7,187 nt of DNA, from assembly GCA_018831025.1 (NCBI GenBank), contig JAHJRB010000017.1:1-7187 (forward strand), in the 5' to 3' direction. This stretch comes from Nanobdellota archaeon. Lineage in GTDB: Archaea > Nanobdellota > Nanobdellia > SCGC-AAA011-G17 > ARS1403. The notes beneath the pieces were generated by a model, which did no database searches, was not told the origin of the DNA, and worked only from the letters and a program-made list of their open reading frames with translations. Position numbers and translations under genes: made by a program. Shown here one piece after another: positions 1 through 6,268 of this stretch; the first letter of the stretch is position 1, and each line of letters begins with the position of its first letter.

Positions 1-63
1 AAGAGAGATAAGAAAAATTTTTTTACTCTTCTTTTCATCCATCTAAATTGATTAGATATCATT

Positions 64-98
64 AGCAAGTATTGGGCTCTGCTCATACTTGCTTTTTT
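64..98 (+). terminator. Hairpin plus T-tract, possible intrinsic terminator
   Basis: Bases 64-72 (AGCAAGTAT) pair perfectly with 85-93 (ATACTTGCT), giving a 9-bp stem around a 12-base loop. The last T of the stem runs into further Ts, so a T6 tract spans 93-98. This is the layout of an intrinsic terminator for a plus-strand transcript coming from outside the window, and the stop codons at 44-46 and 49-51 lie just before it. Archaeal termination depends mainly on the U-tract, so the hairpin may have another role. Confidence 0.4.
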
Positions 99-222
99 CT
101 ATTAACTCTAGAATAGAAAAAGTTAATTAGGAGTTACTGTTGTAGAAAGCCTATCCGGTAACCCAACCATATACCCTTTTTATGTATAAAAACTCTTAAA
201 AACCTATCGCAAACTTAGAAAC

Positions 223-232
223 TTTTATTAAA
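223..232 (+). promoter_or_regulatory. TATA-like box of the gene at 254
   Basis: The box TTTTATTAAA is centred about 26-27 bases before the ATG at 254, preceded by GAAAC as a possible BRE. This spacing equals the usual archaeal TATA-to-start-site distance, so transcription would begin at or next to the ATG. No Shine-Dalgarno sequence is seen before the ATG (the nearest bases are TATTCAATTCTT), which fits a leaderless mRNA. Confidence 0.6.
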
Positions 233-253
233 TTTAAGATATATTCAATTCTT

Positions 254-1054
254 ATGACCGAGGTTGTTACCGAAATCGTAATTAGACAAAGTTTAGGTAA
301 TCTTCCAGCCAGAGCAACACAAAAAAGAGATGATTTAAGATCCTTATTGGTTCAAGTAACCGATTTAGTTGGACCGGATAGTACGTATAAGAAAGAAGAT
401 TATGATGCTCTCTTCGCAACAATATCAATAGCAATACAAGATCAAATTGATGCATTAGAAAGGATAAAAAATAGGAATACTATCAGAGTCAGAGGGGACT
501 TATTGCGTTTATCAAAAGAGGAGATGACTGTATTTTTTACGTCTTTTCTTATATCCATGAGAAGTTCTCCAGAGAAATTCCCCCTAGAGAATAAAAGGGC
601 ATTTATATACCTAGTGAGGAAAGCTAATGCCCTAAGAGAAGCTTTAGAAGCAGGGGACCGTACAAAAGCTTCCAATCGCTTACAAGATATAAAAAAAATA
701 TTGCCTGCTTTTTTTATAAATGAGTATAATATTAGTGGAATAGAAACAATTGCCTCAAGATTAGATAGGCTGAATAGAAATCAAGGGAAGCTTCTAAGAG
801 GGCTCTCTCACCCAGCAAAAATGTGTGAAGAATTAAGAAAGAGAAATATAAAGCTCAAAGAGCTTGCAGGAATCCCCCAAGAATATGCCCCAACTGTAAG
901 GGGAAATGCAGAGAAAGTTCAAGAGATGATTGCTTTATCTGAGGAGGAAATGAGGGAATGTCCATCGTTTGTATCTATAGTAGAAGAATACTTTGGAAAA
1001 TCCACCGTGGTTGATGAAATCTTTGAAGAAAAAGGGTTATCCAAACCTAATTAA
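254..1054 (+). CDS. Unrecognised helical protein, 266 aa
   Basis: I do not recognise this protein. It reads as soluble, charged and largely alpha-helical, with no signal peptide, membrane segment, Cys pairs or obvious catalytic motif. Heptad-like charged stretches occur around residues 120-150 (RKANALREALEAGDRTKASN) and 165-205 (SRLDRLNRNQGKLLRG, then EELRKRNIKLKEL), so it may be a helical-bundle or coiled-coil binding protein. The ATG at 254 is favoured because a TATA-like box lies about 27 bases upstream, which suggests leaderless translation. It is the only plus-strand gene in the window. Its stop (1052-1054) overlaps the stop of top6A (1051-1053 on the other strand), a tail-to-tail arrangement with no room for separate terminators. 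The uninterrupted frame, clear promoter and abutting end support a real gene. Function is unknown. Confidence 0.8.
   Translation: MTEVVTEIVIRQSLGNLPARATQKRDDLRSLLVQVTDLVGPDSTYKKEDYDALFATISIAIQDQIDALERIKNRNTIRVRGDLLRLSKEEMTVFFTSFLISMRSSPEKFPLENKRAFIYLVRKANALREALEAGDRTKASNRLQDIKKILPAFFINEYNISGIETIASRLDRLNRNQGKLLRGLSHPAKMCEELRKRNIKLKELAGIPQEYAPTVRGNAEKVQEMIALSEEEMRECPSFVSIVEEYFGKSTVVDEIFEEKGLSKPN
1051..1054. other. Overlapping convergent stop codons
   Basis: The palindrome TTAA provides TAA at 1052-1054 for the plus-strand gene and TAA (bases 1051-1053 read on the minus strand) for top6A. The two genes therefore end on each other, and any transcription terminator for either must lie inside the other's coding sequence. 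Confidence 0.9.
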
Positions 1055-2151
1055 TCTAAAAACTCTTTATCTTTTATTTTCTCAGGCAAATATTTTTCAG
1101 AAATAAAACTAATGCCTCTTGAAGATAATGCCTGAATTTCTGCTTTAGCTCCCATTTTTTTCATAGCAGCAAATTCTTTTTGCCATGCTTTGTTGTCCTT
1201 AAACCAAGCATATTCTTTTAATTGCTTTAATCTACTTAAATCATGATCTTTTAATTTAATTAAATGTTTCTGCAGCTTATATTTCTCTATATCTTCAGAA
1301 GTAATTCCTAAAAATTTAACACTAGGTATTGCCATTTTTTCAGATATATGAGCTAAATTAATACTTCCATATTTAATAACAGAATAAATATAGAACCCAT
1401 AAGCATCATAATCTGTTAGTACATATATGGGCAACTTATACTCAGAACCAAGTCTTTGTAATAACCTTCTAATTCCCCTAGTTGTTTGACCTTGTGAACT
1501 CATGATAATACAATTTTGTTTTTTCCAGAATTTATCTTCATGTAATCTTTCCCAAACAGCAGCTTTTTCCATATATAATATATATTTTGCTTTTACTTTT
1601 TTGAATTTAATATTCTCAACATTACTTGGGATACTCCAACCGCCGCTTCCTAACTTGCCCCAATCTATTTTATCTCCCTTATCTTCTATAATGACCTCTC
1701 CAGCCACGCTTCCATTTTTATTAGCGTTTATATTTAATTGCTCTCTGCTATTACTAGTAATCAATTCTAAATCTTCAATTACAGAATCGCTTTCACTTTG
1801 TTCATCAACAACATTAACCTTAGTACCCGGAATAGTTCTTTTAACCATGTAAAAAACATCTCTTAAAGATGCGTGTTTATCCTCCTTTAACAAACCATGA
1901 CTAGCTTCAGCTACTTCAAGCGTTTGTAAAAATTTTTTAGCGTGTGCGATATGGAAAAAATACCTTGCAGAAATTTTATTACCTAACCTAACAGTTTTAC
2001 TTTTTTCATCAAACTCAACATTACTAAGTGCTCTTATTGGAACAGCTATTTCAGGATTCTTCTTTTTCTTTATTTGTTTTAAAATATCCTTGCCTAACTC
2101 TTCAAGCCTTAAGAGTGGTTTGTTTTTCCCTTTTGTTTTTCCCTTTGACAT
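1051..2151 (-). CDS. top6A: DNA topoisomerase VI subunit A
   Basis: Catalytic DNA-cleaving subunit of the type IIB topoisomerase, an A2B2 enzyme that relaxes and decatenates DNA using ATP; Spo11 is its eukaryotic homologue. The 366-aa length is normal. The winged-helix (5Y-CAP) domain carries SLRDVFYMVKR at 95-105, whose second aromatic, Tyr101, is the expected nucleophile. The TOPRIM domain follows: YILYMEKAAVWERL puts the metal-binding Glu at 195, and VLTDYDAYG puts the Asp pair at 247 and 249. The protein ends in the typical KYLPEKI segment. Family members I recall usually have DPYG where this one has DAYG, a mild deviation. The ATG lies inside the end of top6B (50-base overlap) with no TATA box, so it is probably co-transcribed; GGGAAG about 10 bases upstream is a weak possible ribosome-binding site. 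The next in-frame ATG, at Met102, would remove the nucleophile. Confidence 0.96.
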   Translation of the reverse strand: MSKGKTKGKNKPLLRLEELGKDILKQIKKKKNPEIAVPIRALSNVEFDEKSKTVRLGNKISARYFFHIAHAKKFLQTLEVAEASHGLLKEDKHASLRDVFYMVKRTIPGTKVNVVDEQSESDSVIEDLELITSNSREQLNINANKNGSVAGEVIIEDKGDKIDWGKLGSGGWSIPSNVENIKFKKVKAKYILYMEKAAVWERLHEDKFWKKQNCIIMSSQGQTTRGIRRLLQRLGSEYKLPIYVLTDYDAYGFYIYSVIKYGSINLAHISEKMAIPSVKFLGITSEDIEKYKLQKHLIKLKDHDLSRLKQLKEYAWFKDNKAWQKEFAAMKKMGAKAEIQALSSRGISFISEKYLPEKIKDKEFLD

Positions 2152-5100
2152 TATTTTTTTCTTCCCGAGGGTTCTTTTCTAAAGAAGGCTCCTCTTCAGG
2201 TATTAAATCTTTTAAAGACCTTTTTAACATTTTTTCTAAAGCACTTGAAATCTTTTCTTTTTTCTCCTTAGTTAAGCTGCTTAATGAACTGGCAACTTCA
2301 GGAATATATTTTTCAAATAAATTTGCTCTTTCTTTTTGTTCTCTAACCTTTACAGTTTTTCTAATATAGGTAGCTAGTTTCCTACCACATTCTTGTATTG
2401 CTAATTTAATCTGTTTAATAATTTCTGGATAATGAGCAATAGCCTCTTTAGATTCTGAAGTAAATGGTACCCAAACAGAAACAACATGTATTGCGATAAT
2501 AATTGGACCTATTGGAAGCGACCCCCTACTTTGACTCAGTCCATAACCTCTCCAATTAGTATCTATAGCAGATTTAGTAATAGCACATGCAGCGGGTTGA
2601 TACTGCAAAGGAACCCTATTTGCAAATCTAAGCACTTGTATGCTTTTATCTTGAGGCAACTGTCCACCGTATGCAATGCAAGCTTCAATTTGGAACGGAT
2701 TTCCTCTGTAAACTGCAGCAGGTCTGGTCACCGAAGCAAAAAATTCTGCAGGAATCTCTTTTTCAAATGAGTCTTGTAAAGCCTCCACCCCAATAGGACT
2801 TAAACAATTGGTAGGTGGCGCAATTAATTTTGTGCCCTGTATTGCTTTGTATAATTTTTCAGCCTCATCCCTGTTTAATTTATTTGGTCGGGTATTGGGA
2901 CCAATCACTATACTTTCGCAAACTTTTTTAGCTGTTGCAGGACTAACTCTTATGAAATCATTTTTAAAAAAGGCAGTAAGTGTTTTGGCCTTAGTCATAT
3001 TCAACATAGCAATAAAAATTCCTAACTCAATTCCATGGGGATGGGGTTTAATCTCTTTAGCTTCTTTTGGTAATTCTTCACTAGCTCTTGGATAAACTAT
3101 TCTTTTATCATCTGGACTAAAATAAATAATCTCTGCATGCGGATTAGCAATTGCTGTTTGTTTTAAATAATCATCAACGCTTCTTGCACCTTTTTGGTAT
3201 ATTGCTTCTATTTCTAATTCTATCTTAGTTCCTTGATCTTTATCCCATTGAATTTCTTTTTCAACCAAAATTTTAGGTTCATTTTTTTTAGTGTCTATGC
3301 TCAATTCATAATAATTAGCAGGTCTGTTCTTCTCAATCTTAGAAGTTATTTTAGCTGGTTTTCCGGTTGTTAATTGGGAATATAGTACAGCTGCACTAAT
3401 ACCAATGCCTTGCTGGCCTCTTTGTTGTCTTAATGTAAAAAACTTACTTCCATATAATAATCTTGCAAAAATAGGAGGAATTTGTTTTCTCACAATCCCC
3501 GGTCCATTATCTTCAACAGTAATACTAAATCGTTCTTCCTCTAATTGTTTTATTTTTATCTTTACACTTGGTAAGACTTTAGCATCCTGGCAAGCATCTA
3601 AAGAATTATGGCAAAAGATTGGTCCAGTACCAGCTAAAAAATTTTCTGTAGAGGGAACGCTAATATCATATACCCAATTTCCATTATATTTTATTTTTTC
3701 TATATTTTTAATTGCCAGAACACCCAAGTCTGAACTTAGAAATAATTCAACCCCTTCATGCAGCATAGTTAATTGGCTAGTTATTTGTTGATTTAATGTA
3801 TCTATGTATACATTAGTTTGATTTTCACGACTAATACTATGTTTTAACTGAGGATCATTACAATATAAAATGCTTTCAGAAACTGGTAGTTTGTTTATAT
3901 TAGATTTTTTTTGTTTTGTGTATATAAAAATATAATTTGAAGAAGAAAAATTAGCACATTTCCCATAAATAAACCTTTTTTTGGCTTTAGAATAACCAAT
4001 ACTATAACTTAATCCTAATGAAGAAATTAAATATTGCAGATCAACAAATAATTTCTCACTAATAGTTGCTAAAGTAATTTTTTGAACGGGGAGAGAAGAT
4101 AGGGAATTATTATTCTTTAATAGTTCAAAGATTTTTTTTGAAGGATATCCATCTCCTGCAAGATAAGCCAATAAAAAAGCATAACAATCATCATAGTTTA
4201 AATTCCATATATGTTCAGAAATCTTTTTTGTTCTAGCATTTGTTCCGAATTTAAAGACGTATTTCATTACAAAAGCCATAATTTTGCTATAACAAGTTAC
4301 ATTTAATGCAGAAGTATGTGCCTTTATAATAGTTGCATTTAAATCAAAAACTTTCTGAATAAGATCTTTAACATATATAGTTATCTCTTTTTCATGATTT
4401 CCAAAAGAAAAATACACTTTTTCTAAATTTGAGAGGGTAGAACCTTCTGCAATATAAAAACCCATCAGTTGTGCAAAATCATTATTTAATTTAAGTATAC
4501 AGGGTATCTTATTTCTAGATAAGGAAAATCCTATTTTTGAATCATCAAATTTTTCTGGAGAAATCAATAATTCCCTTAAAATATTAAGAGGGATATAACT
4601 TAATTTTTTAAAATCATTAATCTTGTACCATTTTTCTCTTGGAAGAATAGATTTGATTTGTGCAATAACTTCCTCATTAAAAATATTAGAAACACCATAT
4701 ACATTGATTTTTTTTGTTAATTCTTTATCTAATTTTATTAATTCTTCTAAAATATTTAATTTACAACTATGAATTCTTTTTTGAGTAATCCAATTTTTTT
4801 TAGGAACAATAATAGGATCTCCTATTTTTAATTCATTTAATTTTACAGAACAAACCATCCCCTTTCTAAAGGTAAAAACAGAATGATAAGGGGTCAGGTC
4901 AATATATCTTCCACTCTCCAGCCTTAATCTGAATATTTCACTATTTGGTTTATGCCTAAATAAACAAGAAACTTTTTTAAAAGAAGTTTTCAAAGTTTTT
5001 CTATCAAAACTAATCACCTCAACATCTTCTTTTAATCTTAATTTTTCTAAATTTCCTCCTCTCAATATTAAGACATTTTTTTTATTTTTTTCAATATAGT

Positions 5101-5323
5101 TGTCAATAAATCTTCCTATTTTTACTATTTTTGTAATACCCTTCTTTTTTATCATTAAAGGCATATCTTCTGTTAGACTATTATCCACAGCTTCTTTTAT
5201 AGTGGTTAACAAAGCCCTTCTAGGGTTATCGAACCCAAGCAAATGTCTATTTCTCGTAAAAAATTCACTCACAGAAATTGCTTGTTGTTTCTTTGCTAAT
5301 TCTTCAGCTATTGTATTAGTCAT
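2102..5323 (-). CDS. top6B: DNA topoisomerase VI subunit B, intein-containing precursor
   Basis: ATPase subunit of topo VI; ATP-driven dimerisation gates strand passage by Top6A. The 1073-aa precursor is two exteins (1-48 and 574-1073, together 548 aa, the normal size) interrupted by an intein. Extein motifs, in precursor numbering: GHKL N-box KEAVDN at 43-48 (general base Glu44, Mg ligand Asn48), continuing after splicing as SLDACQDA; G1 box VEDNGPGI at 603-610; lid RQQRGQQGIGIS at 632-643; H2TH region around 838-855 (NCLSPIGVEALQDSF); transducer with RFANRVPL at 899-906 and WVPFTSESKEAIA at 951-963. A Lys/Glu-rich tail follows from about 1012. The ATG at 5323 has a TATA-like box about 28 bases upstream and no Shine-Dalgarno, suggesting a leaderless message. 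The 3' end overlaps top6A by 50 bases. Product identity is certain from the extein motifs. Confidence 0.97.
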   Translation of the reverse strand: MTNTIAEELAKKQQAISVSEFFTRNRHLLGFDNPRRALLTTIKEAVDNSLTEDMPLMIKKKGITKIVKIGRFIDNYIEKNKKNVLILRGGNLEKLRLKEDVEVISFDRKTLKTSFKKVSCLFRHKPNSEIFRLRLESGRYIDLTPYHSVFTFRKGMVCSVKLNELKIGDPIIVPKKNWITQKRIHSCKLNILEELIKLDKELTKKINVYGVSNIFNEEVIAQIKSILPREKWYKINDFKKLSYIPLNILRELLISPEKFDDSKIGFSLSRNKIPCILKLNNDFAQLMGFYIAEGSTLSNLEKVYFSFGNHEKEITIYVKDLIQKVFDLNATIIKAHTSALNVTCYSKIMAFVMKYVFKFGTNARTKKISEHIWNLNYDDCYAFLLAYLAGDGYPSKKIFELLKNNNSLSSLPVQKITLATISEKLFVDLQYLISSLGLSYSIGYSKAKKRFIYGKCANFSSSNYIFIYTKQKKSNINKLPVSESILYCNDPQLKHSISRENQTNVYIDTLNQQITSQLTMLHEGVELFLSSDLGVLAIKNIEKIKYNGNWVYDISVPSTENFLAGTGPIFCHNSLDACQDAKVLPSVKIKIKQLEEERFSITVEDNGPGIVRKQIPPIFARLLYGSKFFTLRQQRGQQGIGISAAVLYSQLTTGKPAKITSKIEKNRPANYYELSIDTKKNEPKILVEKEIQWDKDQGTKIELEIEAIYQKGARSVDDYLKQTAIANPHAEIIYFSPDDKRIVYPRASEELPKEAKEIKPHPHGIELGIFIAMLNMTKAKTLTAFFKNDFIRVSPATAKKVCESIVIGPNTRPNKLNRDEAEKLYKAIQGTKLIAPPTNCLSPIGVEALQDSFEKEIPAEFFASVTRPAAVYRGNPFQIEACIAYGGQLPQDKSIQVLRFANRVPLQYQPAACAITKSAIDTNWRGYGLSQSRGSLPIGPIIIAIHVVSVWVPFTSESKEAIAHYPEIIKQIKLAIQECGRKLATYIRKTVKVREQKERANLFEKYIPEVASSLSSLTKEKKEKISSALEKMLKRSLKDLIPEEEPSLEKNPREEKNNVKGKNKREKQTTLKA
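2121..2146 (-). repeat. Perfect 13-base tandem repeat in the top6B/top6A overlap
   Basis: Two exact copies of TGTTTTTCCCTTT (plus strand) lie at 2121-2133 and 2134-2146; in the coding direction each reads AAAGGGAAAAACA. The repeat falls within the 50 bases read in two frames: as the KGKNKREKQ tail of Top6B and as the start KGKTKGKNK of Top6A. Because 13 is not a multiple of 3, a change of one copy changes the reading frame. Confidence 0.95.
4148..4177 (-). other. LAGLIDADG motif 2 of the intein endonuclease
   Basis: Encodes FLLAYLAGDG (precursor residues 383-392), with Asp391 as the second metal-binding acid. Two such motifs in one chain indicate a monomeric endonuclease that cuts an asymmetric site. 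Confidence 0.9.
4442..4471 (-). other. LAGLIDADG motif 1 of the intein endonuclease
   Basis: Encodes QLMGFYIAEG (precursor residues 285-294). Glu293 is at the metal-binding acidic position of the first LAGLIDADG helix, where either Asp or Glu is usual. Confidence 0.88.
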
Positions 5324-5330
5324 CTAATCT

Positions 5331-5338
5331 AAAAAAAA
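5331..5338 (-). terminator. T8 tract after pno1, candidate archaeal terminator
   Basis: Eight consecutive Ts on the coding strand lie 28-35 bases past the pno1 stop, with no convincing hairpin before them. Archaeal RNA polymerase can stop at such U-runs. The tract sits between the top6B TATA-like box and the top6B ATG, so if top6B transcription starts at the ATG the tract would be outside its message and could end the aIF1A-pno1 transcript. Confidence 0.4.
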
Positions 5339-5346
5339 TAGAGGAG

Positions 5347-5358
5347 ATTAATAAATTT
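5347..5358 (-). promoter_or_regulatory. TATA-like box of top6B
   Basis: Reads AAATTTATTAAT on the minus strand; the TTTATTAA core is centred about 28 bases before the ATG at 5323. This is the expected distance for a leaderless transcript. It lies in the 42-base gap after pno1, so top6B and top6A can be transcribed independently of the upstream ribosome genes. Confidence 0.5.
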
Positions 5359-5365
5359 TTGTATT

Positions 5366-5887
5366 CTATAACGCTTTCAATCTTTTCATTTTCTTTTCAA
5401 TAACACTATAAACCGGTCCGACAGGAGCACCTTTTAGAATATCATTTACAGCTCCTCTAGCAATAGCAACTCCCTCTAATGGACCAACAATACAAACAGT
5501 TTTTCCATAAATTACTATGTATGTTTCAGTTAAATCTTCTATAGTCTTTCTGACCTTTCCACCTGTTCCAATTATTCTCGCTTTGATTCTTTTTTGTTTT
5601 AATTTATTTTTTCCACTATATTCAGTAATATTAAGAATATCACTACAATTTTTTTCATTTAACAAGCTAAAAGCAATATCTGGTTTACAACCCCTACCAA
5701 TAGCTTTAACAACATTTAAACATTCAAAACATTTCAAACTATCTTCTCCTTTAATTATAACTTCTCCCTCAGAATTCACCTCAACTTTACATTCACTTAA
5801 TTTTTCTAATCTTCTCTTATCCTTACCCTTTTCTCCAATCAATACAGCTATCCTTTTCTTAGGTATTTTTATTTCGTTTATATCCAT
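5366..5887 (-). CDS. pno1: KH-domain ribosome-assembly protein Pno1/Dim2
   Basis: Archaeal homologue of Pno1/Dim2, which binds the 3' end region of small-subunit pre-rRNA during late 30S maturation. It has 173 residues with two KH domains. The first (about 5-65) has the loop IGEKG at 17-21; the second (about 100-165) has IGTGGK at 106-111, a canonical GxxG. The segment GPLEGVAIARGAVNDILKGAP near 135-154 is typical of the family. I start it at the ATG at 5887, one base past the aIF1A stop (5889-5891), with GAAGAA about 8 bases upstream. An in-frame TTG at 5902 would add five residues and overlap aIF1A by 14 bases, but is less likely. No clear TATA box precedes it, so it probably shares the aIF1A transcript. 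The RIO1 kinase gene often found next to it in archaea is absent. A Krr1-like name is the alternative. Confidence 0.92.
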   Translation of the reverse strand: MDINEIKIPKKRIAVLIGEKGKDKRRLEKLSECKVEVNSEGEVIIKGEDSLKCFECLNVVKAIGRGCKPDIAFSLLNEKNCSDILNITEYSGKNKLKQKRIKARIIGTGGKVRKTIEDLTETYIVIYGKTVCIVGPLEGVAIARGAVNDILKGAPVGPVYSVIEKKMKRLKAL

Positions 5888-5888
5888 T

Positions 5889-6236
5889 TTAGAATTCTTC
5901 AATATTTTCTAATTTTTTAAGGTAACCTTTTTTCTTTAACCAATCTGCTTGACTAGGTCTGTATTTGAATATTATATCTCCTTTAATATCTCCTTCATAT
6001 TCCCAAGGCTCAACAAGTACTAAATCCCCTTCTCTAACCCATAGTTTTCTTTTAAGCCTTCCAGGAATTCTACAAATTCTTCCTTTTCCATCTAAGCATC
6101 TTACTCTCATTCTACTGGCTCCTAATCTTTGGTCTACTATTCCTAAACTCTGCAATCCTCTAGGTAGTTTAACTCTAGATATCTCTTCCTGAATCTGTTC
6201 CTGTCTTGCCTGTTCTTCTTTTCCTTTTTTGGACAT
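5889..6236 (-). CDS. eif1A: Translation initiation factor aIF1A
   Basis: Archaeal counterpart of eIF1A and bacterial IF1, an S1-type OB-fold protein that binds the 30S A site and supports scanning-free start selection. The 115-aa length is typical. A charged N-terminal tail (1-24) is followed by the OB fold: LGASRMRVRCLDGKGRICRI at 38-57, then PGRLKRKLWVREGDLVLVEP at 58-77, EGDIKGDIIFKY at 81-92, and the C-terminal helix segment QADWLKKKGYL at 96-106. The ATG at 6236 is supported by a TATA-like box about 27 bases upstream that overlaps the end of nmd3, and by the absence of a Shine-Dalgarno sequence, which points to leaderless translation. It abuts pno1 with a one-base gap, so the two probably form a bicistronic unit. 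Confidence 0.97.
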   Translation of the reverse strand: MSKKGKEEQARQEQIQEEISRVKLPRGLQSLGIVDQRLGASRMRVRCLDGKGRICRIPGRLKRKLWVREGDLVLVEPWEYEGDIKGDIIFKYRPSQADWLKKKGYLKKLENIEEF

Positions 6237-6258
6237 GATAATTAACTAAGAATTACGC

Positions 6259-6267
6259 TTTATAAAA
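6259..6267 (-). promoter_or_regulatory. TATA-like box of aIF1A
   Basis: Reads TTTTATAAA on the minus strand, centred 27 bases before the ATG at 6236 and ending just past the nmd3 stop (6269-6271). It is preceded by GTAAC, almost the same context (AACTTTTAT) as the box at 223-232. This suggests a dedicated promoter for aIF1A-pno1. Confidence 0.65.
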
Positions 6268-6268
6268 G

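Larger units (their letters stand above)
1..253. other. Intergenic region at the left edge, no supported gene
   Basis: No reading frame here has convincing coding character. The stretch contains a terminator-like hairpin at 64-98, a second imperfect inverted repeat (99-107 with 121-130, one bulged base), a weak third one (133-137 with 158-162), and the promoter of the gene starting at 254. Two short plus-strand frames entering from the left edge end at 44-46 (TAA) and 49-51 (TGA), so a gene that lies mostly outside the window may end here. A minus-strand ATG at 40-42 could equally begin a gene reading out of the window, but it has no TATA box at the usual distance. Confidence 0.5.
3605..5179 (-). 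mobile_element. Intein with LAGLIDADG homing endonuclease in Top6B
   Basis: A 525-residue in-frame protein intron (precursor residues 49-573) expected to splice itself out. It begins with Ser49 (SLTEDMPLMIKKKG, block A), has the block B TxxH as Thr144-Pro-Tyr-His147, and ends with block F VYDISVPSTENFLAGTG and block G IFCHN, His572-Asn573, followed by Ser574 as the +1 nucleophile. These are the residues of a standard class 1 intein with Ser at both junctions. A LAGLIDADG endonuclease is nested within: motif one LMGFYIAEG (286-294, acidic Glu293) and motif two LLAYLAGDG (384-392, acidic Asp391), then a block-H-like segment near 415-442. All splicing residues and both endonuclease acids are intact and the frame is open, so splicing and homing may both be active. 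Sampled lines look more AT-rich than the exteins. The boundaries follow from rejoining KEAVDN to SLDA. Confidence 0.95.

Noticed and set aside
1..42. Minus-strand ATG at 40-42 reading MDEKKSKKIFLISL out of the left edge (or the overlapping ATG at 36-38)
   Set aside because: Only 12-14 codons are visible, no TATA box lies about 27 bases upstream, and the low-complexity A/T sequence can give such a lysine-rich start by chance.
1502..1852. Plus-strand frame of 116 codons with a hydrophobic product
   Set aside because: It lies wholly antisense to the conserved TOPRIM region of top6A, and hydrophobic antisense frames are expected opposite lysine-rich, AT-rich coding sequence.
2028..3791. Several plus-strand open frames across top6B and the start of top6A
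   Set aside because: They oppose conserved Top6B and Top6A sequence and show no domain or promoter of their own.
3605..5179. Reading the insert in top6B as an assembly error or a separate endonuclease gene
   Set aside because: The frame is continuous through both junctions and has intein blocks at both ends, and the exteins rejoin into an intact N-box.
5888..5902. TTG at 5902 as the start of pno1
   Set aside because: It would overlap aIF1A by 14 bases and add five unconserved-looking residues; the ATG at 5887 follows the aIF1A stop by one base and has a purine-rich stretch at a good distance.
5517..5912. Plus-strand frame of 131 codons with membrane-like segments
   Set aside because: It is the antisense shadow of pno1, whose KH motifs are unambiguous.
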